This document shows, piece by piece, positions 1 to 7,034 of a stretch of DNA of 7,548 nucleotides. Source of the stretch: Bacillota bacterium (GTDB taxonomy: Bacteria; Bacillota; Clostridia; Peptostreptococcales; Anaerovoracaceae); contig JAFZRG010000163.1 in assembly GCA_017619985.1 (NCBI GenBank), forward strand, positions 1 to 7,548, read 5' to 3'. The first letter of the stretch is position 1. Each line of letters starts with the position of its first letter. Below the pieces are notes generated by a model. That model was not told where the DNA came from, made no database searches, and saw only the letters and a list, made by a program, of their open reading frames with translations. Position numbers and translations under genes: made by a program.

Positions 1-3
1 CAT
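1..3 (-). CDS. Start codon of the next operon gene, probably pyrE (partial)
   Basis: The first three bases are CAT, an ATG on the minus strand. A perfect Shine-Dalgarno AGGAGG (plus positions 9-14) lies five bases upstream and overlaps the pyrF stop codon. This shows another gene starts nine bases after pyrF and continues beyond the window. Only its start codon is visible, so the product cannot be read. Orotate phosphoribosyltransferase (PyrE) is inferred purely from the usual Bacillota order pyrK-pyrD-pyrF-pyrE. Confidence 0.5.
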
Positions 4-12
4 AGGGTCCTC

Positions 13-711
13 CTAGTCTATGAATTCACGGCAGCAGCGCTCGTAAGCGGCCACCGGGTCTTCGGCTCTGGTGATGGGTCGGCCGACGACGATGTAGTCG
101 CAGCCTTCGAGTTTCGCCTGCGCGGGGGTCATGATGCGCTTTTGGTCGCCCGCGGCGCTTTCCGCGAAGCGTACGCCCGGCGTGACCGTCAGAAAGCCTT
201 GCCCGCAGGTCTCGTGCACGGCCTTCGCCTCCAGAGGCGAGCAGACCACGCCGTCCAGGCCGGCTTCTCCGGCGCATTTCGCGTAGTGCATCACGACGTC
301 TTCCAGGGGCCTGTCGATCCACAGATCTTCCTCCATGGCCCGCTGGTCGGTGGAGGTCAGTTGTGTGACCGCGATCAGCAGCGGCCGGCTGCCGTCTTCG
401 CGGGTCAGGCCTTCCAGCGCTGCGGCCATCATGGCTTTCGTGCCCGCCGCGTGTACGTTGATGATATCTACGCCCAGGCCGGTGAGCACGCGCATGGCAC
501 TCTTCACCGTGTTGGGGATGTCGTGCAGCTTCAGATCCAGGAAGATCCTGTGCCCCCTGGCCTTGATCTCGCGCACGATGTCCGGTCCTTCCGCGTAGAA
601 CAGCTCCATGCCGATCTTCACGAAGGGCTTGCGACCCGTAAACTGATCTAAGAATTCCAGCGTCTGCGCCTTGCCCGCGAAGTCGCAGGCCACGATAACG
701 TCTTTACCCAT
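13..711 (-). CDS. pyrF: Orotidine-5'-phosphate decarboxylase
   Basis: This enzyme decarboxylates OMP to UMP, the last step of de novo pyrimidine synthesis, in the cytoplasm. The 232-residue product is full length for the bacterial family. The catalytic Asp-x-Lys-x-x-Asp cluster is intact: D59, K61 and D64 in LDLKLHDIPNTV. The N-terminal substrate-binding D10 and K32 are present, as are the late phosphate-binding segments VTPGVR (176-181) and VVGRPIT (208-214, with R211). The start follows the pyrD stop by three bases. Its ribosome binding site AAAGGA overlaps the last pyrD codons, so the two are probably translationally coupled. It is the fifth gene of the operon and shows no sign of damage. 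Confidence 0.97.
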   Translation of the reverse strand: MGKDVIVACDFAGKAQTLEFLDQFTGRKPFVKIGMELFYAEGPDIVREIKARGHRIFLDLKLHDIPNTVKSAMRVLTGLGVDIINVHAAGTKAMMAAALEGLTREDGSRPLLIAVTQLTSTDQRAMEEDLWIDRPLEDVVMHYAKCAGEAGLDGVVCSPLEAKAVHETCGQGFLTVTPGVRFAESAAGDQKRIMTPAQAKLEGCDYIVVGRPITRAEDPVAAYERCCREFID

Positions 712-714
712 ATG

Positions 715-1629
715 CTATCCTTTCAGTTCTGAAAGCGTTGAGATCCCGTACTTGTCCATCGCCGCCGGCAGATCCTCGATGATCTTTTTGCAGGCGAACG
801 GATCGACGAGGTTGGCCGCGCCGACTTCGACCGCCGCCGCGCCGGCCATCATCATTTCGAGCACGTCTTCCGCGGTCGTCACGCCGCCCATGCCGACGAC
901 CGGCACCGACACCGCGTGCGCCACCTGGTACACCATGCGCAGCGCCACCGGGAACACCGCGGGGCCCGAGAGGCCGCCCGTCGTGTTGGCCAGGATGGGC
1001 CGGCGGGTCTTCAGGTCGATGCGCATGCCCAGCAGCGTGTTGATGAGCGAGATGCCGTCCGCGCCTGCGTCTTCGCAGGCCTTGGCGATGGAGACGATGT
1101 CCGTCACGTTGGGCGACAGTTTGACGATCACCGGCTTTGCCGTGACCGCCTTGACTGCGCGGGTCACTTCGGCCGCAGCCGCCGGGTCCGTACCGAAGCT
1201 CATGCCGCCGCCGTGCACGTTGGGGCAGGAGATGTTGACCTCCAGCCAGCCGACCTGGGGCTGCTGATCCAGCTTTTCGCAGGTGTAAACGTAGTCGTCC
1301 ACGGAAAAGCCGGAGACGTTCGCCATGACCGGTTTATGAAAGATCTTCGCGAGGTTCGGCAGCTCCTCTTCGATGACTTTGTCCACACCTGGATTCTGCA
1401 GGCCCACGGCATTCAGCATGCCGCAGGGCGTCTCCGCGATGCGCGGGGTGAGGTTGCCGAGGCGCGGGTCCTTCGTCGTTCCCTTGAAGGAGAACGTGCC
1501 GAGGATGTTGATATCGTAGACTTCCGCGAACTCCCGGCCGTAGCCGAACGTCCCGGAAGCGGGGATGACCGGGTTGTCGAGCGCGATGCCGCAGAGGTCG
1601 ACCGCCAGTCTGTTCGTTACTTCTCCCAT
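715..1629 (-). CDS. pyrD: Dihydroorotate dehydrogenase, class 1B catalytic subunit
   Basis: This FMN-containing subunit oxidises dihydroorotate to orotate and passes electrons to PyrK. At 304 residues it has the usual class 1 length and no N-terminal membrane anchor, so it is cytosolic. It has K49 in FSFKGTT, the substrate loop NAVGLQNPG (73-81) and the strand NISCPNVHGGG (132-142) with catalytic C135. Cysteine rather than serine at that position marks class 1. FMN-phosphate segments lie near the C-terminus (VGMGGV, EVGAANLVDP). The start codon lies inside the end of pyrK, giving a 13-base overlap, with a GGAG site five bases upstream. The adjacent pyrK identifies it as class 1B, the NAD-linked form. 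Confidence 0.96.
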   Translation of the reverse strand: MGEVTNRLAVDLCGIALDNPVIPASGTFGYGREFAEVYDINILGTFSFKGTTKDPRLGNLTPRIAETPCGMLNAVGLQNPGVDKVIEEELPNLAKIFHKPVMANVSGFSVDDYVYTCEKLDQQPQVGWLEVNISCPNVHGGGMSFGTDPAAAAEVTRAVKAVTAKPVIVKLSPNVTDIVSIAKACEDAGADGISLINTLLGMRIDLKTRRPILANTTGGLSGPAVFPVALRMVYQVAHAVSVPVVGMGGVTTAEDVLEMMMAGAAAVEVGAANLVDPFACKKIIEDLPAAMDKYGISTLSELKG

Positions 1630-2360
1630 ACGATCTCCTCTCTGGCGAGCACCGGCCCGTCCTTGCAGATGCGCTTATAGCCGCCTTTGACCGGCACCGT
1701 GCATCCCATGCAGGCGCCGAAGCCGCAGCCCATGCGCTCCTCGAATGAGAGCTGCCCGGGGATGCCCGCCGGGATGGCTCCGTCGAGCGCGCGCAGCATG
1801 GGCAGGGGGCCGCAGGTATAGAAGCAGTCGTAGGTATCGGGCGAGGGCAGGGCGTCTGTCACGAAACCTTTGACCCCCAGCGAACCGTCGAGGCTCGCGA
1901 CGCTCACTTTGCAGCCGAGCGCCTCGAATTCGCCGATGCAGAACGCGTCTTCTTTCGCGTTGAACCCGAGAACGACCTGCACACTTCTGCCTGCCGCGAT
2001 CAGTTTCTTCGCGAGCAGATACAGCGGCGGGATGCCGACGCCTCCGCCGATCAGCAGAGGCTTTTCGCTGGCCGTGGGGTCGAAACCGTTGCCCAGGCCT
2101 GCCAGCACGTCCAGCTCCTTGCCCGGCGCGTAGGAAGTCATGTCTTCCGTGCCGCGGCCGAGCACTTTGTAGATGATCGTGATGGAAGTGTCGTCCGCGT
2201 CGTGTACGGAGATCGGCCGTCTCAGGAAGCGTCCGTCCAGCTTGATGTTGATGAACTGTCCCGGCGCTGTCACGGCCGTGCCGTCGCCCGCGAGCACCAT
2301 CTTCCAGATCCCGTCCGCGATCCTTTTATTCTCTTTTATCGTGTAGATTCCCTGTTTCAT
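1617..2360 (-). CDS. pyrK: Dihydroorotate dehydrogenase electron transfer subunit
   Basis: PyrK partners PyrD and carries FAD and a [2Fe-2S] cluster, moving electrons from PyrD's FMN to NAD+. The 247-residue product has the expected order of domains. The FAD-binding barrel carries RRPISV (47-52). A nucleotide-binding domain follows, with GGGVGIPPL (105-113) and a CGP segment (183-185). The C-terminal cluster motif has C212, C217, C220 and C232 (C-x4-C-x2-C-x11-C), so all four ligands are present. It starts one base after the carB stop (TAA T ATG), and no purine-rich Shine-Dalgarno precedes it. Translation therefore probably depends on ribosomes finishing carB. Its last 13 bases overlap pyrD, matching a one-to-one subunit complex. 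Confidence 0.96.
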   Translation of the reverse strand: MKQGIYTIKENKRIADGIWKMVLAGDGTAVTAPGQFINIKLDGRFLRRPISVHDADDTSITIIYKVLGRGTEDMTSYAPGKELDVLAGLGNGFDPTASEKPLLIGGGVGIPPLYLLAKKLIAAGRSVQVVLGFNAKEDAFCIGEFEALGCKVSVASLDGSLGVKGFVTDALPSPDTYDCFYTCGPLPMLRALDGAIPAGIPGQLSFEERMGCGFGACMGCTVPVKGGYKRICKDGPVLAREEIVWEK

Positions 2361-2361
2361 A

Positions 2362-5300
2362 TTATGCGTCGATCGTGGAGATCGTCAGCGTCGTCTCCTC
2401 CAGCACATCCAGCAGCACCCTCACCGTATCCAGCGACGTGAAGATCGTCGCGTTGTTTTCCGTAGCGGCCTGGCGGATCTTGACGCCGTCCGTGTTCGCG
2501 CCCGTATCCAGCGCCGACGTGTTGATGATGTACGCGATGTGACCTTGCCGGATGCTCTCGGGGATCGCGTCGGATCCTTCGGAGATCTTCTTGAGCACGC
2601 GCGTGCGGATGCCGTGCTCCTTCAGGAACTTCGCCGTGCCCTCGGTCGCCTCGATGTTGAAGCCCAGGTTGTAGAAGCGGCGGATCAACGGCAGCGCTTC
2701 GTCCTTGTCCTTGTTTGCGATGGTGCAGAACACCGTGCCGTAGTTCTGCAGCTTCATGCCGGCTGCCTGCAGCGCTTTGTACAGCGCGCGGTTGAGGCGG
2801 TCATCGTAGCCGATCGCTTCGCCGGTGGACTTCATCTCCGGGGAGAGATAGGCGTCCAGCCCGCGGATCTTGTTGAACGAGAAGACGGGCACCTTGACGT
2901 AGTGGCGCTTCTTCTCGGGCGGATACAGATCGAAGAGGCCCTGCTCCTTCAGGCTCTTTCCCAGGATCACTTCCGTGGCGATGTCCGCGAGCGAATAACC
3001 CGTGGCCTTCGACAGGAAGGGCACCGTGCGGCTCGAGCGCGGGTTGACCTCGATGATGTAGACGTCTTCTTTTTCGTCCACGATGAACTGGATATTGTAA
3101 AGGCCCACGATGCCGATGGCCGGGCCGAGCTTCTTCGCGTACTGCAGGATGATGCCCTTGACCTTGTCCGAGATGGAGAAGGACGGGTAGACCGAGATGG
3201 AGTCTCCGGAGTGGATGCCGGTGCGCTCGACAAGTTCCATGATGCCCGGCACGAACACGTCGCGTCCGTCGCAGATGGCGTCGATCTCGACCTCCTTGCC
3301 CTGGATGTATTTGTCGACGAGGACCGGTTTATCCTTGTCGATCTCGACGGCGGTCTGCAGGTAGTGGCGCAGCTGTTCCTCGTTCAGCACGATCTGCATC
3401 GCGCGGCCGCCCAGCACGAAGCTCGGGCGCACCAGCACGGGATAGCCGATCTCCGCCGCGGTCGCGACGCCTTCCTCGATGTCGGTCACCGCTCTGCCCT
3501 TGGGCTGCGGGATGTTCAGCTCGAGCAGCAGCTTTTCGAAGCTGTCGCGGTTCTCCGCGAGGTCGATGGCCGCGCAGTCGGTGCCGATGATCCTGACGCC
3601 TCTGTCCATCAGGGGCTGCGCCAGGTTGATGGCGGTCTGGCCGCCCAGCGACGCGATGACCCCCTCAGGCCTCTCGAAATCGATAATCGCCATGACGTCT
3701 TCCGGGGTCAGCGGCTCGAAGTACAGCTTGTCGGCTGTCGTGTAGTCCGTGGAGACGGTCTCGGGATTGTTGTTGATGATGATGGCTTCGTAGCCCGCCC
3801 GCTTGATGGTCTGCACCGCGTGCACCGTGGAGTAGTCGAATTCGACGCCCTGGCCGATGCGGATGGGTCCCGCGCCGAGGACGACGATCTTCTTCTTGTC
3901 GGTCAGCAGGGACTGGTTCTCGCCGGTGTAGGACGAGTAGAGATAGGCGATGTATTTGCCCGTGTGCAGGGTGTCCACCATGCGGAAGACCGGCGTGAGG
4001 CCTTCCTCCTTGCGGGTATTGAAGATCTGCAGTTCGTCGCAATTCCAGAGCTTGGCGATGTATTCGTCGGAGAAGCCCATGATCTTGGCCGCGGTCAGCG
4101 TGTCGACGCCGCCGGGGGCGCGCTTCAGCAGGCCTTCCATGTCGACGATCTTCTTGAAGCTTTCCAGGAACAGCTCCGTGATCATGGTCAGTTCGTGGAT
4201 CTCCTTGAGGCTCACGCCGCGGCGGATCAGTTCGAAGATGGCGAAGATCTCATCCGCGCGGAATTCGGAAACGTAGGCTTTCAGTTCGTCGTCGGTGTAG
4301 CTGTCGAATTTCGGCAGGTAGAAGTGGCAGACGCCGGTCTCGAGGGAGCGCACGGACTTCAGGCAGCACTCTTCGAGCGTGGACCCGATGCCCATGACTT
4401 CGCCGGTCGCCTTCATCTGCGTGCCCAGCGTGTTCGGCGCGTCCGTGAACTTGTCGAACGCGAAGCGCGGGAACTTAGCTACGATGTAGTCGAGGCTGGG
4501 TTCGATGGCTGCCGTGCCGCCGGCCACGGGGATCTCTTCGAGGGCCATGCCCATGGCGATCTTCGCGGTGACCCTGGCAATGGGGTAGCCGCTCGCCTTG
4601 CTCGCCAGCGCGGACGAACGGGAGACTCTCGGGTTGACTTCGATCAGGAAATATTCGGAGGAATCGGGGTTGAGCGCGAACTGCACGTTGCAGCCGCCTT
4701 CGATCTTGAGTTCCTTGATGATGCGGATCGCGGCATCGTTCAGCATCTTCAGGTCGCTGTCGCTGAGCGAGAGGATGGGCGCGACGACCATGGAGTCGCC
4801 GGTGTGGACGCCGACCGGATCCACGTTCTCCATGCCGCAGATGGTGATGGCGTGGTCATTGGAATCGCGCATGACTTCGAACTCGATCTCCTTGTAGCCG
4901 CGCACGCTCTTTTCGACGAGCACCTGATGGACGGGGGAGAGGCGGAACGCGTTCGTGCCGACTTCGATCAGTTCTTCTTCGTTATATGCGAAGCCGCCGC
5001 CGGTACCGCCGAGCGTGAAGGCCGGACGCAGCACGACCGGATAGCCGATGTGCCTGGCTGCTTCTTTCGCTTCGTCCAGGGAGTAGGTGATCTCGGAGGG
5101 GATGACCGGTTCTCCGATGGACTGGCACATTTCCTTAAACAGTTCGCGGTCTTCGGCGCGCTCGATGGAACTGGCCGGGGTGCCCAGCAGCTGCACGCCG
5201 CATTCCTTCAGGATGCCCTTGCGGTCGAGCTGCATGGCCAGGTTGAGGCCGGTCTGTCCGCCGATGCCGGGCACGATGGCGTCGGGCCGCTCGTAGCGCA

Positions 5301-5532
5301 GGATCTTCGCGACGTACTCCAGTGTGAGGGGCTCCATGTAGACCTTGTCCGCGATGGACGTGTCGGTCATGATGGTGGCCGGATTGGAGTTGACCAGGAT
5401 CACCTGGTAGCCTTCTTCCTTGAGGGCCAGGCAGGCCTGGGTGCCCGCGTAGTCGAATTCGGCGGCCTGCCCGATGACGATGGGGCCGCTTCCGATGATC
5501 AGTACTTTTTTGATGTCTGTTCTTTTAGCCAT
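2362..5532 (-). CDS. carB: Carbamoyl-phosphate synthase large subunit
   Basis: CarB makes carbamoyl phosphate from bicarbonate, ammonia and two ATP; the ammonia normally arrives by tunnel from the glutaminase subunit CarA. The 1056-residue protein is full length. Its two homologous synthetase halves are visible as repeats: GSGPIVIGQAAEFDY near residue 14 matches GAGPIRIGQGVEFDY in the second half. Likewise IEVNPRVSRSSALASKASGY matches IEVNPRSSRTVPFLSKATGY, the metal and ATP site of each ATP-grasp domain. An oligomerisation region separates the halves, and roughly the last 125 residues form the MGS-like regulatory domain. The start has a good GGAGG six bases upstream (plus 5539-5543). CarA is missing next door, which is unusual for this operon type. 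Confidence 0.97.
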   Translation of the reverse strand: MAKRTDIKKVLIIGSGPIVIGQAAEFDYAGTQACLALKEEGYQVILVNSNPATIMTDTSIADKVYMEPLTLEYVAKILRYERPDAIVPGIGGQTGLNLAMQLDRKGILKECGVQLLGTPASSIERAEDRELFKEMCQSIGEPVIPSEITYSLDEAKEAARHIGYPVVLRPAFTLGGTGGGFAYNEEELIEVGTNAFRLSPVHQVLVEKSVRGYKEIEFEVMRDSNDHAITICGMENVDPVGVHTGDSMVVAPILSLSDSDLKMLNDAAIRIIKELKIEGGCNVQFALNPDSSEYFLIEVNPRVSRSSALASKASGYPIARVTAKIAMGMALEEIPVAGGTAAIEPSLDYIVAKFPRFAFDKFTDAPNTLGTQMKATGEVMGIGSTLEECCLKSVRSLETGVCHFYLPKFDSYTDDELKAYVSEFRADEIFAIFELIRRGVSLKEIHELTMITELFLESFKKIVDMEGLLKRAPGGVDTLTAAKIMGFSDEYIAKLWNCDELQIFNTRKEEGLTPVFRMVDTLHTGKYIAYLYSSYTGENQSLLTDKKKIVVLGAGPIRIGQGVEFDYSTVHAVQTIKRAGYEAIIINNNPETVSTDYTTADKLYFEPLTPEDVMAIIDFERPEGVIASLGGQTAINLAQPLMDRGVRIIGTDCAAIDLAENRDSFEKLLLELNIPQPKGRAVTDIEEGVATAAEIGYPVLVRPSFVLGGRAMQIVLNEEQLRHYLQTAVEIDKDKPVLVDKYIQGKEVEIDAICDGRDVFVPGIMELVERTGIHSGDSISVYPSFSISDKVKGIILQYAKKLGPAIGIVGLYNIQFIVDEKEDVYIIEVNPRSSRTVPFLSKATGYSLADIATEVILGKSLKEQGLFDLYPPEKKRHYVKVPVFSFNKIRGLDAYLSPEMKSTGEAIGYDDRLNRALYKALQAAGMKLQNYGTVFCTIANKDKDEALPLIRRFYNLGFNIEATEGTAKFLKEHGIRTRVLKKISEGSDAIPESIRQGHIAYIINTSALDTGANTDGVKIRQAATENNATIFTSLDTVRVLLDVLEETTLTISTIDA

Positions 5533-5561
5533 TTGGTTCCTCCGGTTTTATGACTTGGATT

Positions 5562-5695
5562 CTGCCCTTGGGGTCCTGTCGTCCAACGCATCCTCATGTC
5601 TTCGCTGCGCTCATCCGCGACGGCAGCCAACTTGGGAGTCGCGGCGATCGCTCCACTCAGCCATGAGCCTCTTTGGACGCCACCCCTTCGGGCAG
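5562..5695 (-). other. 134-base multi-helix imperfect palindrome in the carA slot
   Basis: This intercistronic element begins on the base after the pyrC stop codon and ends 29 bases before carB. Successive nested pairings are exact: CTGCCC/GGGCAG (5562-5567 with 5690-5695), GGGGT/ACCCC (5570-5574 with 5682-5686), GTCC/GGAC (5581-5584 with 5675-5678), CTCATG/CATGAG (5593-5598 with 5662-5667), GCT/AGC (5604-5606 with 5659-5661) and CCGCGAC/GTCGCGG (5615-5621 with 5638-5644). Unpaired internal loops separate them, and the apical loop is 16 bases. As RNA it would fold into one long rod. No U-tract follows on either strand, so it is not an ordinary terminator. I do not recognise a named RNA or repeat family. 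A structured RNA, mRNA-processing site or mobile repeat all remain possible. Confidence 0.72.
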
Positions 5696-6850
5696 CTATT
5701 CATACTTCCAGACTAAATTATTGTTATATATGGTTTCAATGCATCTTCCGAATACCTTCCATCCTTCGAAGGGCGTGGCCTTGCCTTTGGAAAGGAAGGT
5801 GGACGGATCGACCGTGTATTCTTCATTGAGATCCCAGATGCTTTGCCCGGGGTCGGTTTCGATGGCGAAGCGCTTCCTCGGATTGTCCGAGAGCAGGCGG
5901 GTGAGCTGCGCGAGAGTCAGCATGCCCTGCTTTACCAGATAGGTGTAGAGCAGGGGGAAGGCCGTCTCGATGCCGACGATGCCGAACGCGCTCTTTTCGA
6001 GGCCGCGGGCCTTTTCCTCGGCGCTGTGCGGCGCGTGGTCGGTCGCGATGATCTCGATGGTCCCGTCCGTGACCCCCTCCAGCAGCGCGTCGCGGTCGCT
6101 CCTGTCGCGTACCGGCGGGTTCATCTTGAACCGACCGTCTTCCTCCAGCATCGAATCGTCCATCAGCAGGTAGTGCGGCGCGGTCTCGCAGGAGACGTCG
6201 ATGTCGTCCTTCTTCGCCTGGCGCACGAGCTCGGCGCTCTCCTTCGTGGAGATGTGGCAGACGTGATAGCCGCAGCCGGTCTGATAAGCGAGATCGATGT
6301 CGCGTTCCACCTGGCGCCACTCGCTTTCGCTGCAGATGCCGCGGTGGCCGCAGGTCTTCGCGTATCTTCCGTCGTGGATATAGCCGCCGCGCAGCAGTTC
6401 ATTGACTTCGCAGTGGGCGACGATGAGCTTGCCGAGGGCTTTGGCGCGGGTCATCGCTTCGCGCATCTGCGAAGCGTCCTGCACCCCCTTGCCGTCGTCG
6501 GAAAACGCGCAGACGAACGGGGCCATGCCTTCGAGATCCGCGATCTCTTCGCCTTTTTCGCCTTCCGTGATCGCCCCGTAGGGCTTGACCGCGATACGGG
6601 CGTCGCGCTCGATGATCTCCAGCTGCTGCGCCAGATGGGGCAGGCTGTCGGGCACCGGGTCCAGATTCGGCATGGTGCAGACGGCCGTGTAACCGCCGTG
6701 CGCCGCAGCCGCCGTACCGGCCGCGATGGTCTCTTTATAAGAAAAACCCGGCTCGCGGAAGTGCACGTGCACGTCGCAAAAGCCGGGTAGGACAGCAAGC
6801 CCGCTGTCCGCCGTTTCGATCACTCGGTTGTTTCTGGGTTCGAATACCAT
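5696..6850 (-). CDS. pyrC: Dihydroorotase, class I type
   Basis: Dihydroorotase cyclises carbamoyl aspartate to dihydroorotate, the third step of the pathway. I place the start at 6850, giving 384 residues, because AGGAGA lies four bases upstream. An in-frame ATG at 6910 would put the leader terminator inside the coding region. Amidohydrolase metal ligands are in order: DVHVHFREPG (H28, H30), AHCE (H146), CHIST (H199) and ATDHAPH (D271). FSDDG (116-120) is the class I signature. PNLDP (61-65) and NPPVRD (244-249) are typical of the family. The N-terminus is short, with only 27 residues before the first metal histidine, so part of the usual small beta-sandwich is missing. As first gene it is the direct target of the leader attenuator. 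Confidence 0.95.
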   Translation of the reverse strand: MVFEPRNNRVIETADSGLAVLPGFCDVHVHFREPGFSYKETIAAGTAAAAHGGYTAVCTMPNLDPVPDSLPHLAQQLEIIERDARIAVKPYGAITEGEKGEEIADLEGMAPFVCAFSDDGKGVQDASQMREAMTRAKALGKLIVAHCEVNELLRGGYIHDGRYAKTCGHRGICSESEWRQVERDIDLAYQTGCGYHVCHISTKESAELVRQAKKDDIDVSCETAPHYLLMDDSMLEEDGRFKMNPPVRDRSDRDALLEGVTDGTIEIIATDHAPHSAEEKARGLEKSAFGIVGIETAFPLLYTYLVKQGMLTLAQLTRLLSDNPRKRFAIETDPGQSIWDLNEEYTVDPSTFLSKGKATPFEGWKVFGRCIETIYNNNLVWKYE

Positions 6851-6854
6851 CGCT

Positions 6855-6860
6855 TCTCCT
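6855..6860 (-). promoter_or_regulatory. Ribosome binding site that fixes the pyrC start
   Basis: AGGAGA on the minus strand lies four bases before the ATG at 6850 and 12 bases downstream of the leader terminator's U-tract. No comparable site precedes the in-frame ATG at 6910. This and the terminator position decide the pyrC start. Confidence 0.85.
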
Positions 6861-6871
6861 GTATATTGCAG

Positions 6872-6896
6872 AAAACCCTGCCGGGGATCGGCAGGG
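6872..6896 (-). terminator. Leader (attenuator) terminator before pyrC
   Basis: On the minus strand a perfect seven-base-pair stem CCCTGCC/GGCAGGG (6890-6896 with 6876-6882) has a seven-base loop and is followed at once by TTTT (6872-6875). It lies in the pyr leader, about 100 bases after the predicted transcription start and just before the pyrC ribosome binding site. That is the position of a PyrR-controlled attenuator terminator. The U-tract is short (four, then CTG), so read-through is likely when the hairpin is not favoured. Confidence 0.85.
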
Positions 6897-6967
6897 CAAG
6901 TACACAGCATCGACAGGCCATGCGGAAACCGCTCGCCTGGATCTTCTATGACTCGATCTTGCCGACC
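6885..6967 (-). promoter_or_regulatory. Antiterminator structure of the pyr leader
   Basis: The 3' arm of the PyrR-binding hairpin can instead pair with the 5' arm of the terminator. GGTCGGCA (plus 6960-6967) pairs with TGCCGA-T-CC (6885-6893) through eight pairs and one bulged base. A second register pairs GGCAAG (6958-6963) with CTTGCC (6895-6900). Between these strands are ATCGA/TCGAT (6953-6957 with 6909-6913), CAGGC/GCCTG (6935-6939 with 6914-6918) and GCGG/CCGC (6929-6932 with 6922-6925), stacked in order. Both registers exclude the PyrR hairpin, and the first also destroys the terminator stem, as an attenuation switch requires. The pairings are seen; the switching is inferred. Confidence 0.75.
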
Positions 6968-6989
6968 TCACGGGATCGCTCTTAAAGAT
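6956..6989 (-). promoter_or_regulatory. PyrR-binding RNA hairpin (anti-antiterminator)
   Basis: On the minus strand an outer stem ATCTT/AAGAT closes an upper stem-loop at 6964-6977. This matches the PyrR binding-loop consensus ARUCCNGNGAGGYU as I remember it, including the invariant UCC, G and GAGG bases. The outermost A-U pair is replaced by G-C, a compensatory change that keeps the helix. The 5' side also carries the UUUAA segment common in Bacillota pyr leaders. In this family UMP-bound PyrR stabilises the hairpin, which blocks the antiterminator and causes early termination when pyrimidines are plentiful. No pyrR gene is visible in the window, so the regulator must be encoded elsewhere. 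Confidence 0.88.
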
Positions 6990-7004
6990 CAATTTATCTT
7001 AAAT

Positions 7005-7034
7005 ATTATGCGCTCTTCAGGGGGGAGATGTCAA
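7005..7034 (-). promoter_or_regulatory. Sigma-A-type promoter of the pyr operon
   Basis: On the minus strand a perfect -35 box TTGACA (7029-7034) is followed by 18 bases and a -10 box CATAAT (7005-7010), one mismatch from consensus. Transcription should begin near 6998, giving a leader of roughly 148 bases that starts just upstream of the PyrR hairpin. That spacing supports the promoter call. Confidence 0.82.

Noticed and set aside
2539..5553. A 1004-codon open frame on the plus strand
   Set aside because: It lies antisense to carB for nearly its whole length and has the Arg/Asp/Val/Leu-rich composition of a shadow frame opposite a GC-rich gene. carB has every expected motif.
5562..5695. The pyrC-carB element as an intrinsic terminator
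   Set aside because: The stem is long, but neither strand has a U-tract after it, and termination here would cut off carB to pyrE, which have no other visible promoter.
5474..5829. Short plus-strand open frames across the pyrC-carB junction
   Set aside because: They overlap both flanking genes and the palindrome, have no ribosome binding sites and show no family resemblance.
5843..6790. A 315-codon plus-strand open frame opposite pyrC
   Set aside because: It is a shadow of pyrC: no recognisable domain, no convincing ribosome binding site, and the opposite strand carries all dihydroorotase motifs.
6851..6910. An N-terminal extension of pyrC from the ATG at 6910
   Set aside because: It would run through the leader terminator and antiterminator, has no Shine-Dalgarno and does not resemble a dihydroorotase N-terminus. 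The ATG at 6850 has a proper site.
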